Part shown: positions 26,247-34,609 of the stretch, piece after piece
Layout of the letters: every line of letters starts with the position of its first letter
How positions within the stretch are numbered: the first letter of the stretch is position 1
Source: an uncultured Duncaniella sp.
GTDB taxonomy: Bacteria; Bacteroidota; Bacteroidia; Bacteroidales; Muribaculaceae
NCBI GenBank assembly: GCA_910586665.1
Contig: CAJUIX010000003.1
Location: forward strand, 1 to 64,000
Length of the DNA stretch: 64,000 nt
Direction of reading: 5' to 3'
Translations under genes and position numbers: made by a program
Notes under the pieces: model-generated
Told to the model about the DNA's origin: nothing
Databases searched by the model: none
What the model saw: the letters and a program-made list of their open reading frames with translations, nothing else

Positions 26247-27386
26247 ATGGAACTTCAAGACAAAATCCGTGAGGCCTTTGTCTCACACTTCGGCGGCGAG
26301 GGGATATTCTACGCTTCCGCAGGCCGTATAAACCTCATCGGCGAGCACACTGACTACAACGGTGGCTTCGTCTTCCCCGGCGCTATCGACAAAGTAATCA
26401 TGGCCGAAATCCGCCCCAACGGCACCGACAAGGTCAACCTCTATTCCGTCGATCTCAACGACAGCTCCACCTTCGGCCTCGAGGAGGCCGACGCCCCCTC
26501 GCAGCAGTGGGCGCGCTACATCTTCGGCGTCTGCCGCGAGACAATCAAGCGCGGCGGCACCGTCAAGGGCTTCGATGCCGTCTTTGCAGGCAACGTCCCC
26601 CTCGGCGCGGGCCTCTCATCGTCGGCAGCGCTCGAATCATGTTTCGCCTTCGCTGTCAACGACCTCTTCAACGCCAACTCAATCGACAAATTCGAGCTTG
26701 CCAAGATCGGCCAGTCGACCGAGCACAACTACTGCGGTGTCAACTGCGGCATCATGGACCAATTTGCCTCCGTCTTCGGCAAGAAAGACTGCCTCATCCG
26801 TCTCGACTGCCGCTCGCTCGAATATGAATACTTCCCATTCAAGATTGACGGCTACAAACTCGTGCTCGTCGACTCAGTGGTGAAGCACGAGCTCGTCGAC
26901 TCCCCCTACAACAAGCGCCGCGAATCGTGCGAGCGCGTCGCCAAGCGCCTCGGCATCGAGACCCTCCGCGACGCCGACATGGAGATGCTCGACGCCGTCA
27001 AGGCCGACGTCACCTCCGAGGACTATATGCGCGCCCGCTTCGTCATCGGTGAGAAAGAGCGTGTGCTCGGCGTCTGCGACGCCCTCAACCGCGGCGACAT
27101 AGCCACCGTGGGCCGTCTTATGTATGAGACCCACGAAGGCCTCTCGAAGGACTACGAAGTTTCATGCGAGGAACTTGACTATCTCAACGACGTAGCCAAG
27201 GAATGTGGCGTCACCGGCTCCCGCATCATGGGGGGCGGCTTCGGCGGCTGCACGATCAACCTTGTCCCCGACGACATCCACGACAGCTTCATCGCCACCG
27301 TCACCGAGAAATTCAACTCCCGCTACGGCCACAAGCCCAAAATCTACGACGTCATCATCTCCGACGGCGCCCGCCGCATAGACTGA
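26247..27386 (+). CDS. galK: Galactokinase
   Basis: The 379-residue GHMP kinase has the galactokinase signature GRINLIGEHTDYNGG near residue 25, the ATP-binding PLGAGLSSSAALE near 120 and the C-terminal GGGFGGCTINLV. It phosphorylates alpha-galactose at C1 with ATP. It closes the galM-nucleotidyltransferase-galK operon. Confidence 0.95.
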   Translation: MELQDKIREAFVSHFGGEGIFYASAGRINLIGEHTDYNGGFVFPGAIDKVIMAEIRPNGTDKVNLYSVDLNDSSTFGLEEADAPSQQWARYIFGVCRETIKRGGTVKGFDAVFAGNVPLGAGLSSSAALESCFAFAVNDLFNANSIDKFELAKIGQSTEHNYCGVNCGIMDQFASVFGKKDCLIRLDCRSLEYEYFPFKIDGYKLVLVDSVVKHELVDSPYNKRRESCERVAKRLGIETLRDADMEMLDAVKADVTSEDYMRARFVIGEKERVLGVCDALNRGDIATVGRLMYETHEGLSKDYEVSCEELDYLNDVAKECGVTGSRIMGGGFGGCTINLVPDDIHDSFIATVTEKFNSRYGHKPKIYDVIISDGARRID

Positions 27387-27410
27387 CCACGTCGACACAG
27401 ATTCACACAT

Positions 27411-27457
27411 AAAAAACGATGCCGCATCCCGCCCATAGACGCGACATCGTTTTTTTA
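27411..27457. terminator. Bidirectional terminator between galK and the HAD gene
   Basis: aaaaaacgatg...catcgttttttt forms a stem with A and T runs on both sides, between convergent genes. Confidence 0.8.
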
Positions 27458-27467
27458 TGCCGTTTTC

Positions 27468-28256
27468 CTATATCAGCCCGAAGTGGTGGAAGGCGTTGAG
27501 GACGCCGTGGGCGTCTACGGGGGTGGTGACGTAGTCGGCGGCGGATTTCACGGCGGTGTCGGCGTTGCCCATCGCCACGCCTATGGCGACGTGGCGGAGC
27601 ATCCCGATGTCGTTGCCGCCGTCGCCGAAAGCCATTGTCTCGGAGAGGGGGATGCCGAAGTGTTCGATCATGCGGTCGATGCCGACGCTCTTGTCGCTTC
27701 CGAGGGGGATGATGTCGCAGAAATAGGGGTTCCAGCTCGTCGGCTCGCAGTCGGTGAGCACTGTTTCGAAGAGCCGGCTGTCGGTGCGCTCCTTCTCTGT
27801 TCCGAAGGCCATCATCTGCACCACGTCGCGGCCCCGTGCTGAGTCGAGCTCGCGCACGTCGATGTGATTGACACGCAGCATCTTCTGGACGAAGCGGACA
27901 TTGTCGTCAATCCTGTTGATGAAGATGTCGCCGTCGGCGGGGACGACCACGAGGGGTATCGGTGAGCGGTGGGAAAAATCTATGGCGCGCTCCACGTCGT
28001 CGCGGGCTATGCAGCGGCGGTGGATGCAGGTGTGCTTGTCGGCGAGCAGACATATAGCACCATTGACTGTCACATACCCGTCAAATTCGGTGTCACCGAG
28101 GTTGTCAATCCACTCAAGGTGCCTGCCTGTGGCTATAAACACCTTCACTCCGGCAGCCCTGACCCGGGCAATCGCATCACTAACTTCAGCCGGAATTCCC
28201 GGGGTGCCGAATGGCACAAGGGTTCCGTCGATATCGAAAAATATAGCCTTTATCAT
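27468..28256 (-). CDS. Cof-type HAD phosphatase
   Basis: The 262-residue product has the four HAD motifs: FFDIDGTLVPFG (nucleophile Asp), FIATGRH, a Lys in LGSDKSVGIDRM and AFGDGGNDIGML. A C2-type cap (about 85-185) puts it in the Cof/YbjI group, which hydrolyses sugar phosphates or flavin phosphates. It faces the gal operon tail-to-tail; a link to sugar metabolism is only a guess. Confidence 0.88.
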   Translation of the reverse strand: MIKAIFFDIDGTLVPFGTPGIPAEVSDAIARVRAAGVKVFIATGRHLEWIDNLGDTEFDGYVTVNGAICLLADKHTCIHRRCIARDDVERAIDFSHRSPIPLVVVPADGDIFINRIDDNVRFVQKMLRVNHIDVRELDSARGRDVVQMMAFGTEKERTDSRLFETVLTDCEPTSWNPYFCDIIPLGSDKSVGIDRMIEHFGIPLSETMAFGDGGNDIGMLRHVAIGVAMGNADTAVKSAADYVTTPVDAHGVLNAFHHFGLI

Positions 28257-28310
28257 CGTGTTCTCAGTCTTTGCGACCGCAAAATTACGGAAAATATTTT
28301 ACAAATATAC

Positions 28311-28420
28311 GGGCTGTAGGGACGCCGCGTGCGGCGTATGCCAAGCTAACGAATACATTTTGTTTGTATATTATTATGTATTCCATTTGGCATACGCCGC
28401 ACGCGGCGTCCCTACAGCCC
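28311..28420. repeat. Perfect 34-bp inverted repeat (GTAGGGACGC family)
   Basis: Arms 28311-28344 and 28387-28420 are perfectly complementary over 34 bp, around a 42-nt AT-rich loop. Each arm itself holds a palindrome (cgccgcgtgcggcg). The arm core (tagggacgc.gcgtgc..cgtatgcca) recurs at 44277-44305 and at the right end of 54115-54340. It carries no gene. Confidence 0.85.
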
Positions 28421-28433
28421 GGATTGCTGGCGT

Positions 28434-28985
28434 TTATTCCTTGATTGAGTTGAGGTCGCGGAAGAGTTGGATGTATTTGGGATAGTAGTGAAAGATGCTG
28501 TAGATGATGACGATTACGAGAAATACGACCGTTGCCCAAAATCCTACCCGGTTGTGGGCCCATGCGTTTTGGAATAGAAGGGTGAAGAGGACGGCGAGGC
28601 AGATTAGAAAGAATATTTCTCCCGAGACGGCCAGTAGTCTGACGGTCGATGTTTTGGCAAAAAGCCGGCTCGGTGTGAGAGCGGCGATGTTGATAGCTTT
28701 TAGTTTGCGGTACATGTAGATATACCATACGGCGCCGACCGCGAGGATAGAGGATACATATATTTTCAGATAAAGCGGAAATGAGACAGGGTTGACGTTG
28801 CCAATCGCCATTAGGGCAAATACAATAGCGAGGATAAGGCAGGAGGTGAATCCCTGGCGGAATTTTTTGAGTATCCTGGCCTGTGCGCTTTGGGAGGCTG
28901 ACACGTTTATCTTTATCTCGGTGTTTGTCCTGGCGAGCACCTGTTCGAGGACCGACATGTTTTTTTTGAGTTCGTCGAGTTGCAT
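28434..28985 (-). CDS. Membrane protein paired with ECF sigma factor
   Basis: The 183-residue product has a cytosolic N-terminal part (about 1-50) and four hydrophobic segments (about 55-75, 82-100, 122-142, 150-168). It starts two bases after the stop of the sigma factor gene, so the two are likely translated together. This arrangement suggests an anti-sigma factor, although no zinc-finger anti-sigma motif (HxxxCxxC) is present. I do not recognise the family. Confidence 0.6.
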   Translation of the reverse strand: MQLDELKKNMSVLEQVLARTNTEIKINVSASQSAQARILKKFRQGFTSCLILAIVFALMAIGNVNPVSFPLYLKIYVSSILAVGAVWYIYMYRKLKAINIAALTPSRLFAKTSTVRLLAVSGEIFFLICLAVLFTLLFQNAWAHNRVGFWATVVFLVIVIIYSIFHYYPKYIQLFRDLNSIKE

Positions 28986-28987
28986 GA

Positions 28988-29479
28988 TTATATTGATTTT
29001 GAAAGTTTTTCTTTGATGCGGTGGATTTTGGTTGCGACGGTGTTGCGCTTCAGGCCGAGGGTGGCGGCAATCTCGTCATAAGAGTATTCGTCGAGCCACA
29101 GGAGGATTATAGCCTTCTCGATATCCTCGAGCCTGTTAATCAGGGAGTGGAGCGCCTGGAGGTTCTCTTTTTGCAGGTCGTCCATTTCCGACGAGGGGTC
29201 GAGGCGGCTGAAATCCAGGGCGACGGTTTCAAGCCTCGGTTTGGAACTACGGATTGCCATGAGGGCAGAGTTGACGGCTACGCGGTAGATCCATGTCGAC
29301 ATTTTGCTCTCGCCTCTGAACCGGCTTAATCCGAGCCAGATGTTGACGTAGATTTCCTGCCTGAGGTCGTCGAAGGGCAGTATGTCGTCGGCATAGAAGT
29401 AGCTGACCTTGTTGATGATTGCGGAGTGCTCCCTTATAAGCGATGCAAACTCCTTTTCACTTAGTGGCGGACTTGTCAT
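28988..29479 (-). CDS. ECF-type RNA polymerase sigma factor
   Basis: The 163-residue product has sigma region 2 (LPFDDLRQEIYVNIWLG, then STWIYRVAVNSAL) and region 4 (EDIEKAIILLWLDEYSYDEIAATLGL, helix-turn-helix). No region 1 or 3, as in ECF sigma factors. I choose the ATG at 29479 because sigma similarity begins soon after; the frame is open further upstream to 29575. The adjacent membrane protein is its likely partner. Confidence 0.88.
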   Translation of the reverse strand: MTSPPLSEKEFASLIREHSAIINKVSYFYADDILPFDDLRQEIYVNIWLGLSRFRGESKMSTWIYRVAVNSALMAIRSSKPRLETVALDFSRLDPSSEMDDLQKENLQALHSLINRLEDIEKAIILLWLDEYSYDEIAATLGLKRNTVATKIHRIKEKLSKSI

Positions 29480-29659
29480 ACTGAGTTTGTTTTGCTTCTT
29501 TAGGTGCATATTCAGGCCCGAAAGTTTCACGGTAGGGAAATTTTTTTGAAAAAATATAAAATTGCGGGTCTGCAAATGTAGTAAATTCGCCTATTATTTG
29601 CTATTTTTGCAATCAAAGTTCGTCACGCTATTTTATTGATGAGAATATAGACCAATCGT

Positions 29660-31171
29660 ATGTTAAGAAAAATCAGAATCACGTTGGCGGTGGTATTTTG
29701 GAGCCTTATAACCCTGCTGTTTCTCGACTTCACGGGCAGTATCCATGCCTGGTTCGGGTGGATGGCCAAGATACAGTTCCTTCCCGCCGTGCTTGCATTG
29801 AATGTCGGAGTCGTAGTCGCGCTCATCGCCCTCACGTTGCTATTGGGCAGGGTGTATTGTTCCGTGATATGCCCTCTCGGGGTCATGCAGGATGCCTTCG
29901 CATGGCTCGGACGGCGCGGCAAGAAGCGCCACAACCGCTATTCTTACTCACCGGCGCTCAATTGGCTGCGCTACGCCGTGCTCGCGCTCTTTGTGGTGCT
30001 CATGGTCGCCGGGCTCAGCTCGATAGCCATTATCATAGCTCCCTATAGCGCCTACGGACGCATCGTCTCGAGCTTCCTCGCCCCGGCCTATGCCTGGGTC
30101 AACAACCTCCTGGCCCATTTTGCTGAAAGAGCCGGCAGCTATGCCTTCTATGAGACCGACATATGGCTCAGAAGCCTGTCGGTGCCGGTAATCGCAGGGG
30201 TGACGCTGGTCGTCCTCGCCGTGCTCTCGTGGCGCAACGGCCGCACATATTGCAACACCGTCTGCCCCGTCGGAACCGTGCTCGGCTTCCTCTCGCGCTA
30301 CTCGTGGTTGAAGCCGGTGATTGACACCTCCAAGTGCAACGGCTGCGGACTGTGCGCGCGCCGCTGCAAGGCCGCATGTATCGACAGCAAGACCCACACG
30401 ATTGACTATTCCCGCTGCGTGGCCTGCATGGACTGCCTTGACAACTGCCACCAGGGAGCTATAAGCTATACACATAAGGCTGATACAAAACATATTGTGT
30501 CGCCGGAGAGTGAAAAAAGAGAGGAGTCATCCAAGGCGGACCTCGCCGGACGCCGAGGCTTCCTGAGCGGGGTAGGGGCTGTGGCCTTTGCTGCGGCTGT
30601 CAAGGCCCAGGACAAGACTGTCGACGGCGGCCTCGCCGTCATAGCCGACAAGAAAATCCCTGCGAGGAAGACCCGCATCGTCCCCCCGGGGGCGGTGAGT
30701 CTGCGCCACTTCGCCCAGCACTGCACCGGCTGCCAGCTCTGCGTATCGGTCTGCCCCACGGGCGTGCTGCGACCCTCGTCGGGAGTCATGACGCTGATGC
30801 AGCCCGAGTCCTCCTATGAGCGCGGATACTGCCGCCCGGAGTGCACGCGCTGCTCCGACGTATGTCCCGCCGGTGCGATACATAAAATCACCCGCGCCGA
30901 GAAATCCTCTATCCAGATCGGTCACGCTGTCTGGGTCAAAGAGAACTGTGTGCCGCTGACCGATGGCGTGGAGTGTGGCAACTGTGCCCGCCGCTGCCCT
31001 GTCGGGGCCATCACTATGGTGCCCTCCGACCCGGCCAATGACGAGTCGCCCAAAATCCCGGTCGTCAACGACGAGCGCTGCATCGGCTGCGGAGCGTGTG
31101 AGAATCTCTGCCCCTCGCGCCCCTTCAGCGCTATCTATGTCGAAGGACATGAGAACCACAGGTTTATCTGA
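29660..31171 (+). CDS. NapH/NapG-like polyferredoxin fusion
   Basis: The 503-residue protein has an N-terminal NapH-like half: several membrane helices, VYCSVICPLGVMQD and CNTVCPVGT clusters, and two 4Fe-4S motifs (CNGCGLCARRC, CVACMDCLDNC). Near residue 297 a twin-arginine segment RRGFLSGVGAVAF begins a second, NapG-like half with CTGCQLCVSVC, CTRCSDVC, CGNCARRC and CIGCGACENLC. It looks like a fusion of two electron-transfer subunits found separately elsewhere. It is the first gene of a four-gene operon with the aldo/keto reductase, DUF1893 and an ECF S-like protein. TATTTTTG at 29602-29609 is a likely -7 box. The electron acceptor is unknown. Confidence 0.8.
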   Translation: MLRKIRITLAVVFWSLITLLFLDFTGSIHAWFGWMAKIQFLPAVLALNVGVVVALIALTLLLGRVYCSVICPLGVMQDAFAWLGRRGKKRHNRYSYSPALNWLRYAVLALFVVLMVAGLSSIAIIIAPYSAYGRIVSSFLAPAYAWVNNLLAHFAERAGSYAFYETDIWLRSLSVPVIAGVTLVVLAVLSWRNGRTYCNTVCPVGTVLGFLSRYSWLKPVIDTSKCNGCGLCARRCKAACIDSKTHTIDYSRCVACMDCLDNCHQGAISYTHKADTKHIVSPESEKREESSKADLAGRRGFLSGVGAVAFAAAVKAQDKTVDGGLAVIADKKIPARKTRIVPPGAVSLRHFAQHCTGCQLCVSVCPTGVLRPSSGVMTLMQPESSYERGYCRPECTRCSDVCPAGAIHKITRAEKSSIQIGHAVWVKENCVPLTDGVECGNCARRCPVGAITMVPSDPANDESPKIPVVNDERCIGCGACENLCPSRPFSAIYVEGHENHRFI

Positions 31172-31181
31172 CAAAAAAATC

Positions 31182-32589
31182 ATGAGCATGGATTCAAAAA
31201 ACAATAAGAATATAGACCGTCGCAGCTTCCTGAAGCGTGCCGGTGCGGGAGCAGCCGTGATTTCAGCCGCGGCGCTTGCCGGATGTGAGTCAAAGCGCAA
31301 TCCCGTGAGCGGCGAGAGCCTCACGCCGCTCCCCGACCTGGAGAAGGGGAAGATGACCTACCGAACCAACCCGACCACGGGTGATAAGGTGTCGATTCTC
31401 GGCTACGGCTGCATGCGCTGGCCGACCCTCCCCACCGAGGGTGACCCGCTCGACCAGGAGACTATCAACCGCCTTGTCGACAAGGCCATAGAGTATGGTG
31501 TCAACTATTTCGACACGTCGCCCGCTTACTGCAAGGGCCATTCGGAGGAGGCCACGGGCATAGCGCTCAAGCGCCATCCGCGCGACAAGTACTTCGTGGC
31601 CACGAAGTTGTCCAACTTCTCCCCGTCGACATGGAGCCGCGAGGCGTCGATGAGGATGTATCACGACTCGTTCAGGAATTTGCAGGTCGACTATATCGAC
31701 TACCTCCTCCTTCACGGCGTCGGGATGGGCGATGACGGCATGGAGACCCTCGCGATACATCGACAACGGTATGCTCGACTTCCTGCTCGAAGAGCGAGAG
31801 AAGGGGCGCATACGCAACCTCGGATTCTCATATCACGGTGATGTCAAGGTGTTTGACTACCTCCTCTCGCAGCATGACCGCTACAAGTGGGACTTCGTGC
31901 AGATACAGATGAATTATCTCGACTGGCACCATGCCCGCGAGATTAATCCGCGCAACACCGATGCCGAGTATCTCTACGGCGAGCTGTCAAAGCGCGGAAT
32001 TCCGGCTGTGATAATGGAGCCGCTTCTCGGCGGGCGCCTCTCGAAGGTCCATGATCACATCGTGGCCCGTCTGAAGCAGCGCGAGCCGGAGCGGAGCGTG
32101 GCATCCTGGGCCTTCCGCTATGCCGGCACACCCGAGGGTGTGCTCACGGTCCTCAGCGGCATGACCTATATGGAGCACCTCGAGGACAATCTACGCACCT
32201 ATTCACCCCTGAAGCCCCTGACCGAGGAGGAGACGACGTTTCTCTACGACACGGCCGACCTCATGATGCACTTCCCGACCATTCCCTGCAACGACTGCAA
32301 GTACTGTATGCCATGTCCCTATGGTCTCGACATCCCCGGGATACTCCTGCATTATAATAAATGTGTCAACGAGGGAAATGTACCCGAAAACGAACAGGCC
32401 GAGAATTATCGCGAGGCCCGGCGCGCCTTCCTCATAGGCTATGACCGCTCAGTCCCGAAGCTCCGCCAGGCCGACCACTGCATCGGGTGCCGACAGTGTG
32501 TGCCTCACTGCCCGCAGAACATCAATATCCCCAAGGAGCTCAACCGCATCAACGACTTTGTCGAGGAGCTAAAGCAGGGACGTCTATGA
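31182..32589 (+). pseudogene. Tat-exported aldo/keto reductase with 4Fe-4S domain, frameshifted
   Basis: Two frames together give one normal protein of about 468 residues: a Tat lipoprotein-like leader (RRSFLKRAG, then AALAGC), an aldo/keto reductase barrel (ILGYGCMRWP, YGVNYFDTSPAYCKGHSE) and a C-terminal ferredoxin-like part (CNDCKYCMPCPYG, CIGCRQCVPHCP). The first frame fails near 31752: ctcgcgatac there would read on in frame as L-R-Y-I-D-N if one base (such as g31752) were absent. All downstream sequence is well conserved, so the break is recent or a sequencing error. Start at 31182, 10 bp after the polyferredoxin gene. Confidence 0.85.
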
Positions 32590-33032
32590 CGGGTGCGCAA
32601 ATCACTGACATAGAGGCGTTGAAGCGACTGTTGGCCGACGGCGGACATACGCTCGTGGTGGCAAATGGCAGCGAGGTTAGATGTTACAACCGCCGTGGTG
32701 TCGCCGATTTGTATACATTGCTTCGCGACGAGCCAGGTTTTCTCCGCGGTGCCGCCGTGGCCGATAAGGTCGTAGGTCGCGCTGCGGCTGCCTTGATGAT
32801 GCTCGGCGGTGTCAAGCGGCTGCACACGAGGGTGATAAGCTCGCAGGCTCTGTCGCTCCTTGCCGACAGCCGTGTCAGCGTCGAATATAACGAGGAGACC
32901 CACCATATCATAAACCGCCGGAGGGACGGTTGGTGTCCCCTCGAGCTGCGCTGCCGCGACTGCCGGACGCCTGAGGAGTGCCTTGGGCGCATCACCGAGT
33001 TTATGGAAGAAATGAACAATAAAACAAAATAA
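32586..33032 (+). CDS. DUF1893 protein
   Basis: The 148-residue product matches the DUF1893 family in its first 115 residues (ALKRLLADGGHTLVVANG, GVADLYTLL, GAAVADKVVGRAAAALM). A C-terminal tail contains WCPLELRCRDCRTPEEC with four cysteines, a possible metal site. Function is unknown. It overlaps the stop of the reductase gene by ATGA, so it is translationally coupled. The family often sits beside aldo/keto reductases in anaerobes, as here. Confidence 0.8.
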   Translation: MTGAQITDIEALKRLLADGGHTLVVANGSEVRCYNRRGVADLYTLLRDEPGFLRGAAVADKVVGRAAAALMMLGGVKRLHTRVISSQALSLLADSRVSVEYNEETHHIINRRRDGWCPLELRCRDCRTPEECLGRITEFMEEMNNKTK

Positions 33033-33043
33033 ATAGACCAATC

Positions 33044-33583
33044 ATGCTCAATACATCGTCTGTAAAATTATACTCGCTTGAATATAAGGAAGTAAGAACC
33101 TATCTCATAGCCCTGCTCTTCATCGTCGGCAACGTGCTTCTGCCGCAGCTGTGCCACCTCGTCCCCGGCGGGGGGCCGCGCTGGCTCCCGATTTATTTCT
33201 TCACGCTAATCGGAGCCTATAAATATGGCTGGCGCGTGGGATTGCTCACGGCCATAGCCTCCCCGCTTGCCAATTCATTCCTCTTCGGGATGCCCCAGGC
33301 GGTGATGCTCCCCTCGATACTGCTGAAATCAGTAGTGCTTTCAGGCATAGCTGCTTATGCGGCCCGGCGTTTCCGCAGCGCTTCACTTGTGCTGCTGCTC
33401 GGCGTGGTCGCCGGCTATCAGCTTATCGGTGCACTTGGCGAATTCCTAATGGCTTTGTGCTCAGATATTAGCATTGTGTCGGCACTGACTATGGCAGTCC
33501 AGGATTTCCGCATCGGCTTCCCCGGCATCGCAGTGCAGGTGCTCGTTGGCTATATAGTCATCAACCGAATTCTTCGCAGGTAG
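33044..33583 (+). CDS. ECF-transporter S-component-like membrane protein
   Basis: The 179-residue product has about five to six hydrophobic segments and the look of an energy-coupling-factor S component (FFTLIGAYKYGWRVGLLTAIASPLANSFLFGMP). Such proteins bind a vitamin or cofactor precursor and dock on a shared ECF module. No ECF ATPase or T component lies nearby. It closes the redox operon, 11 bp after DUF1893, so its substrate may be a cofactor of that pathway; this is inference. Confidence 0.7.
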   Translation: MLNTSSVKLYSLEYKEVRTYLIALLFIVGNVLLPQLCHLVPGGGPRWLPIYFFTLIGAYKYGWRVGLLTAIASPLANSFLFGMPQAVMLPSILLKSVVLSGIAAYAARRFRSASLVLLLGVVAGYQLIGALGEFLMALCSDISIVSALTMAVQDFRIGFPGIAVQVLVGYIVINRILRR

Positions 33584-33588
33584 TTTTA

Positions 33589-33629
33589 CTTTATCGCACT
33601 GTTTTCGGGAATTCGTGGCATTATCTTTG
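33589..33629 (+). promoter_or_regulatory. Conserved CTTTATCGC-24-TATCTTTG block, copy 2
   Basis: CTTTATCGC (33589-33597), exactly 24 nt with TTTTCGGG and GTGGC, then TATCTTTG (33622-33629). It precedes the unknown basic protein by about 25 nt and matches the blocks at 6603 and 52772. Confidence 0.6.
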
Positions 33630-33654
33630 TGGCATAATTTAAAATTTGTATGCC

Positions 33655-34140
33655 ATGAATACTTCAAATGCCATTGTTTCCGTAAACGGATTGTCGTCAA
33701 ACACTAAAAAACGCGCCAAGAAGGAGCTGTGGACTCTCCCTGTCTCTAAAAAATTCTACGAGCGTTTTTTTGATAAAGTCCGCGGTGTCTTAGATGATAT
33801 GCGTGCGCCCTGGATAATTGACGACTTGCGTAGAATGATAGACAATTATCTGGCTGACAGGGAAGTCCCTGTCGGGATTGATTTTCGTTATGTGCCTTTT
33901 GTCATATTTATGAGCCTGCGCCCTGAGATAGACGCGGCTATCGAGCGCTCCGCAGCTGCACGTCTCCGCGCAGCCGCCCGCCGCGCGGCCAAAGCAGCCG
34001 TCTTAGAAGTTCCCGCATCCACAGAGGCTGAAATGCCTGTACAAGGAATTGAAAATGAGTCGATTTTGGAAAATAGCATAGTCAACGAGGAAAATACTGT
34101 AGATTATAATTCACGCCCTCCTGAACATATTATTTCCTGA
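33655..34140 (+). CDS. Unknown protein with basic Ala/Arg-rich middle
   Basis: I do not recognise this 161-residue protein. It starts MNTSNAIVSVNGLSS, continues with a Lys-rich stretch (TKKRAKKELW), a compact helical region (about 30-85) and a striking Ala/Arg helix (AAARLRAAARRAAKAA, about 101-117), then an acidic tail. The ATG at 33655 fits the A-rich upstream region. It sits between the redox operon and the HTH-DUF3791 module, in more AT-rich sequence with other codon use than its neighbours, which suggests acquired DNA. It may be nucleic-acid-binding, given the basic helix. Confidence 0.6.
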   Translation: MNTSNAIVSVNGLSSNTKKRAKKELWTLPVSKKFYERFFDKVRGVLDDMRAPWIIDDLRRMIDNYLADREVPVGIDFRYVPFVIFMSLRPEIDAAIERSAAARLRAAARRAAKAAVLEVPASTEAEMPVQGIENESILENSIVNEENTVDYNSRPPEHIIS

Positions 34141-34180
34141 AACGGTTTCCTATATTGGAAACTATTTGTAAATTTGCGGT

Positions 34181-34609
34181 ATGAATACCAGGCTGAAAAA
34201 GATAGGGGAGCTTCTCCACCTCCAACGTAAAAACAAAGGGCTGACCCAGGACGAGGTCGGTTCGATGATAGGTGTGCAGAAGGCTATGATATCGAAAGTT
34301 GAAAATGGCATGTGTGTCAATTTCAACACCATCGACCGTATCGCCGAAGCACTCGGGGTGGAGTCTATGGTGGAATTGAAGCCGATAAAAAAGGCTGATA
34401 AGAACACTATAGACTATGTGATGACCGCAATAATAGAGTTTGCAAAAAGACACGGGCTTACAATCCGTGAGGCAAGCAATTATCTCAACCGTTTCAAGGG
34501 GATTGATTTCCTGACTGAATTCTATGATGTGGAACACACCTTGTCGTTCAACGATTGTGTGGATGATCTTACGCTTGTCTGCCAAAACAACGGGGGAGAG
34601 ATAGGATGA
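34181..34609 (+). CDS. XRE helix-turn-helix fused to DUF3791
   Basis: The 142-residue product has an N-terminal XRE/Cro-type helix-turn-helix (about 5-65, KGLTQDEVGSMIGVQKAMISKVENG) and a C-terminal DUF3791 region (about 77-135, IDYVMTAIIEFAKRHGL, then a segment ending DDLTLVCQNNGG). Alone, DUF3791 proteins often stand beside DUF3990 genes. Here it overlaps the DUF3990 gene by ATGA. I read it as the DNA-binding, autoregulating antitoxin-like partner of the module; this is inference from layout. Confidence 0.8.
   Translation: MNTRLKKIGELLHLQRKNKGLTQDEVGSMIGVQKAMISKVENGMCVNFNTIDRIAEALGVESMVELKPIKKADKNTIDYVMTAIIEFAKRHGLTIREASNYLNRFKGIDFLTEFYDVEHTLSFNDCVDDLTLVCQNNGGEIG

Noticed and set aside
28311..28420. 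Terminator for the neighbouring genes
   Set aside because: The arms are 34 bp long, have no T tract and recur elsewhere, so a mobile repeat is the better reading; a side effect on transcription remains possible.
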